This document shows, one piece after another, positions 5,087-5,598 of a stretch of DNA of 5,598 nucleotides. Source of the DNA: an uncultured Mycoplasmatota bacterium (GTDB lineage Bacteria; Bacillota_I; Bacilli_A; Mycoplasmatales; Mycoplasmoidaceae); assembly GCA_949527715.1 (NCBI GenBank), contig CATEWF010000064.1, positions 1 to 5,598 on the forward strand, given 5' to 3'. Position numbers and translations under genes: made by a program. The notes under the pieces were generated by a model. That model did no database searches, was not told the origin of the DNA, and saw only the letters and a list, made by a program, of their open reading frames with translations. Position 1 is the stretch's first letter; each line of letters starts with the position of its first letter.

Positions 5087-5598
5087 TTAATATTCTAACT
5101 TTAAAAACAACACAAAGTTATCAGGAACAATCAGCTTTCCAGTAGCATCAGAGAACCACACATCAAATGTACTTTTTGTATTTATTATTTCATATTTTCT
5201 ATTATCATCTGGCGGTAATAAATTTGCATACCATACTAATGAATCGCAATAATCATCTCTAGGTATAAATGATGCATGTATTTCTGTTTCACCATCTAGA
5301 TAATGATTGCATGTAGCTCTACAATATTGAAATGATATATAACGGTCTTTATTCGAATTAACAAATTCCATCGGTAATTCAAAAGTAAATCTTTTTTTAT
5401 CGTTTTCTTCACCACTTTTAGCTCTAACTGGATAGTATGTTTTTGTTGTTGGTTCTGAATTTTGAATATTTGCCATCATCTGTTCATACTCATCAATCAC
5501 ACCATCTCCATTTAAATCAACAGCATCATCATTATATTTTTTGCCGCGATATGGATTGAAATTGTAAGAAATGTTTTTTAATCTTAAGTGTCTACTCA
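5087..5598 (-). CDS. EF-hand/beta-domain protein, probable virion component, N-terminus at window edge
   Basis: The frame is open from the right edge to a TAA at 5087-5089: 169 full codons plus two bases. The first two bases on the coding strand are TG, followed by SRHLRLKNIS, so the start may be an ATG whose A lies one base outside the window; this would give 170 residues. Numbering from that Met, residues 28-39 (DLNGDGVIDEYE) match the canonical EF-hand calcium loop, with acidic or polar ligands at positions 1, 3, 5, 9 and 12 and Gly at 6. After a linker, residues 53-170 look beta-rich and finish with DVWFSDATGKLIVPDNFVLF, a style seen in viral capsid-associated beta domains. Calling it a structural protein is inference from that pattern and from lying 65 bp upstream of the fibre on the same strand. 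A shorter version starting at GTG (5498-5500) is not credible in a eukaryote and would cut the calcium loop in half. Confidence 0.82.
   Translation of the reverse strand, partial: SRHLRLKNISYNFNPYRGKKYNDDAVDLNGDGVIDEYEQMMANIQNSEPTTKTYYPVRAKSGEENDKKRFTFELPMEFVNSNKDRYISFQYCRATCNHYLDGETEIHASFIPRDDYCDSLVWYANLLPPDDNRKYEIINTKSTFDVWFSDATGKLIVPDNFVLFLKLEY

Noticed and set aside
5087..5500. A 137-residue version of the right-edge gene starting at GTG
   Set aside because: GTG is not a normal eukaryotic start, and this start would split the EF-hand loop; the frame stays open to the window edge.
1..5598. Terminal inverted repeats at the window ends
   Set aside because: The first bases (TCAGCTATAGTGG) and the reverse complement of the last bases (TGAGTAGACACTT) do not match beyond chance, so the element's ends are not shown here.
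1..5598. Bacterial or phage origin suggested by fibre-style repeats
   Set aside because: There are no Shine-Dalgarno sequences, and the rve integrase with LGIIDR active site, protein VI-like peptide and lack of bacterial operon layout fit a eukaryotic Maverick-type element better.

Overview
The window looks like one end of an integrating, virus-like DNA element of the Maverick/Polinton class in a very AT-rich eukaryotic genome. The anchor is a retrovirus-like (rve) integrase at the left edge. Around it lie genes that fit a small dsDNA virus: a long fibre-like protein, a short amphipathic basic peptide resembling the lytic part of adenovirus protein VI, a small very basic protein, a disordered-plus-globular protein of unknown role, and an EF-hand/beta-strand protein running off the right edge. 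The frames are long and intronless, use the standard code and ATG starts, and have no Shine-Dalgarno sequences. Best guess for the host is a parabasalid such as Trichomonas vaginalis, which is known to carry many Mavericks. A match to the trichomonad initiator (TCAYTW) lies 17 nt from the fibre ATG. The host is inference. The usual hallmark genes (protein-primed DNA polymerase B, packaging ATPase, major capsid protein, Ulp1/adenain-type protease) are not in the window, so the class assignment rests on the integrase and the general architecture.

Layout from left to right: 1-51 is AT-rich 3' flank with a (TAAA)4 microsatellite; integrase on the minus strand (52-1029); a 44-bp divergent gap; a 76-residue basic protein on plus (1074-1304); a short convergent gap with a duplicated sequence and a palindrome; the 84-residue protein VI-like peptide on minus (1357-1611); an 89-bp divergent gap; a 217-residue protein on plus (1701-2354); a convergent gap with an A/T hairpin and another 3'-end duplication; the 866-residue fibre on minus (2421-5021); a 65-bp gap; and an EF-hand protein on minus (5087 to the edge). 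No stretch over 300 bases lacks a gene, and strand changes separate every pair of neighbours except the last two.

How they may work together (inference): the integrase inserts the element, the fibre and EF-hand proteins would be outer virion components, the amphipathic peptide would disrupt host membranes at entry, and the basic protein could bind DNA. A candidate adenain-type site, LVGG|G, near the fibre N-terminus would tie the fibre to a maturation protease encoded elsewhere in the element. The most interesting points are the calcium-loop signature in the right-edge gene, the protein VI-like peptide, the Asp in place of Glu in the integrase active site, and the independent duplications that copy the stop-codon ends of two genes.
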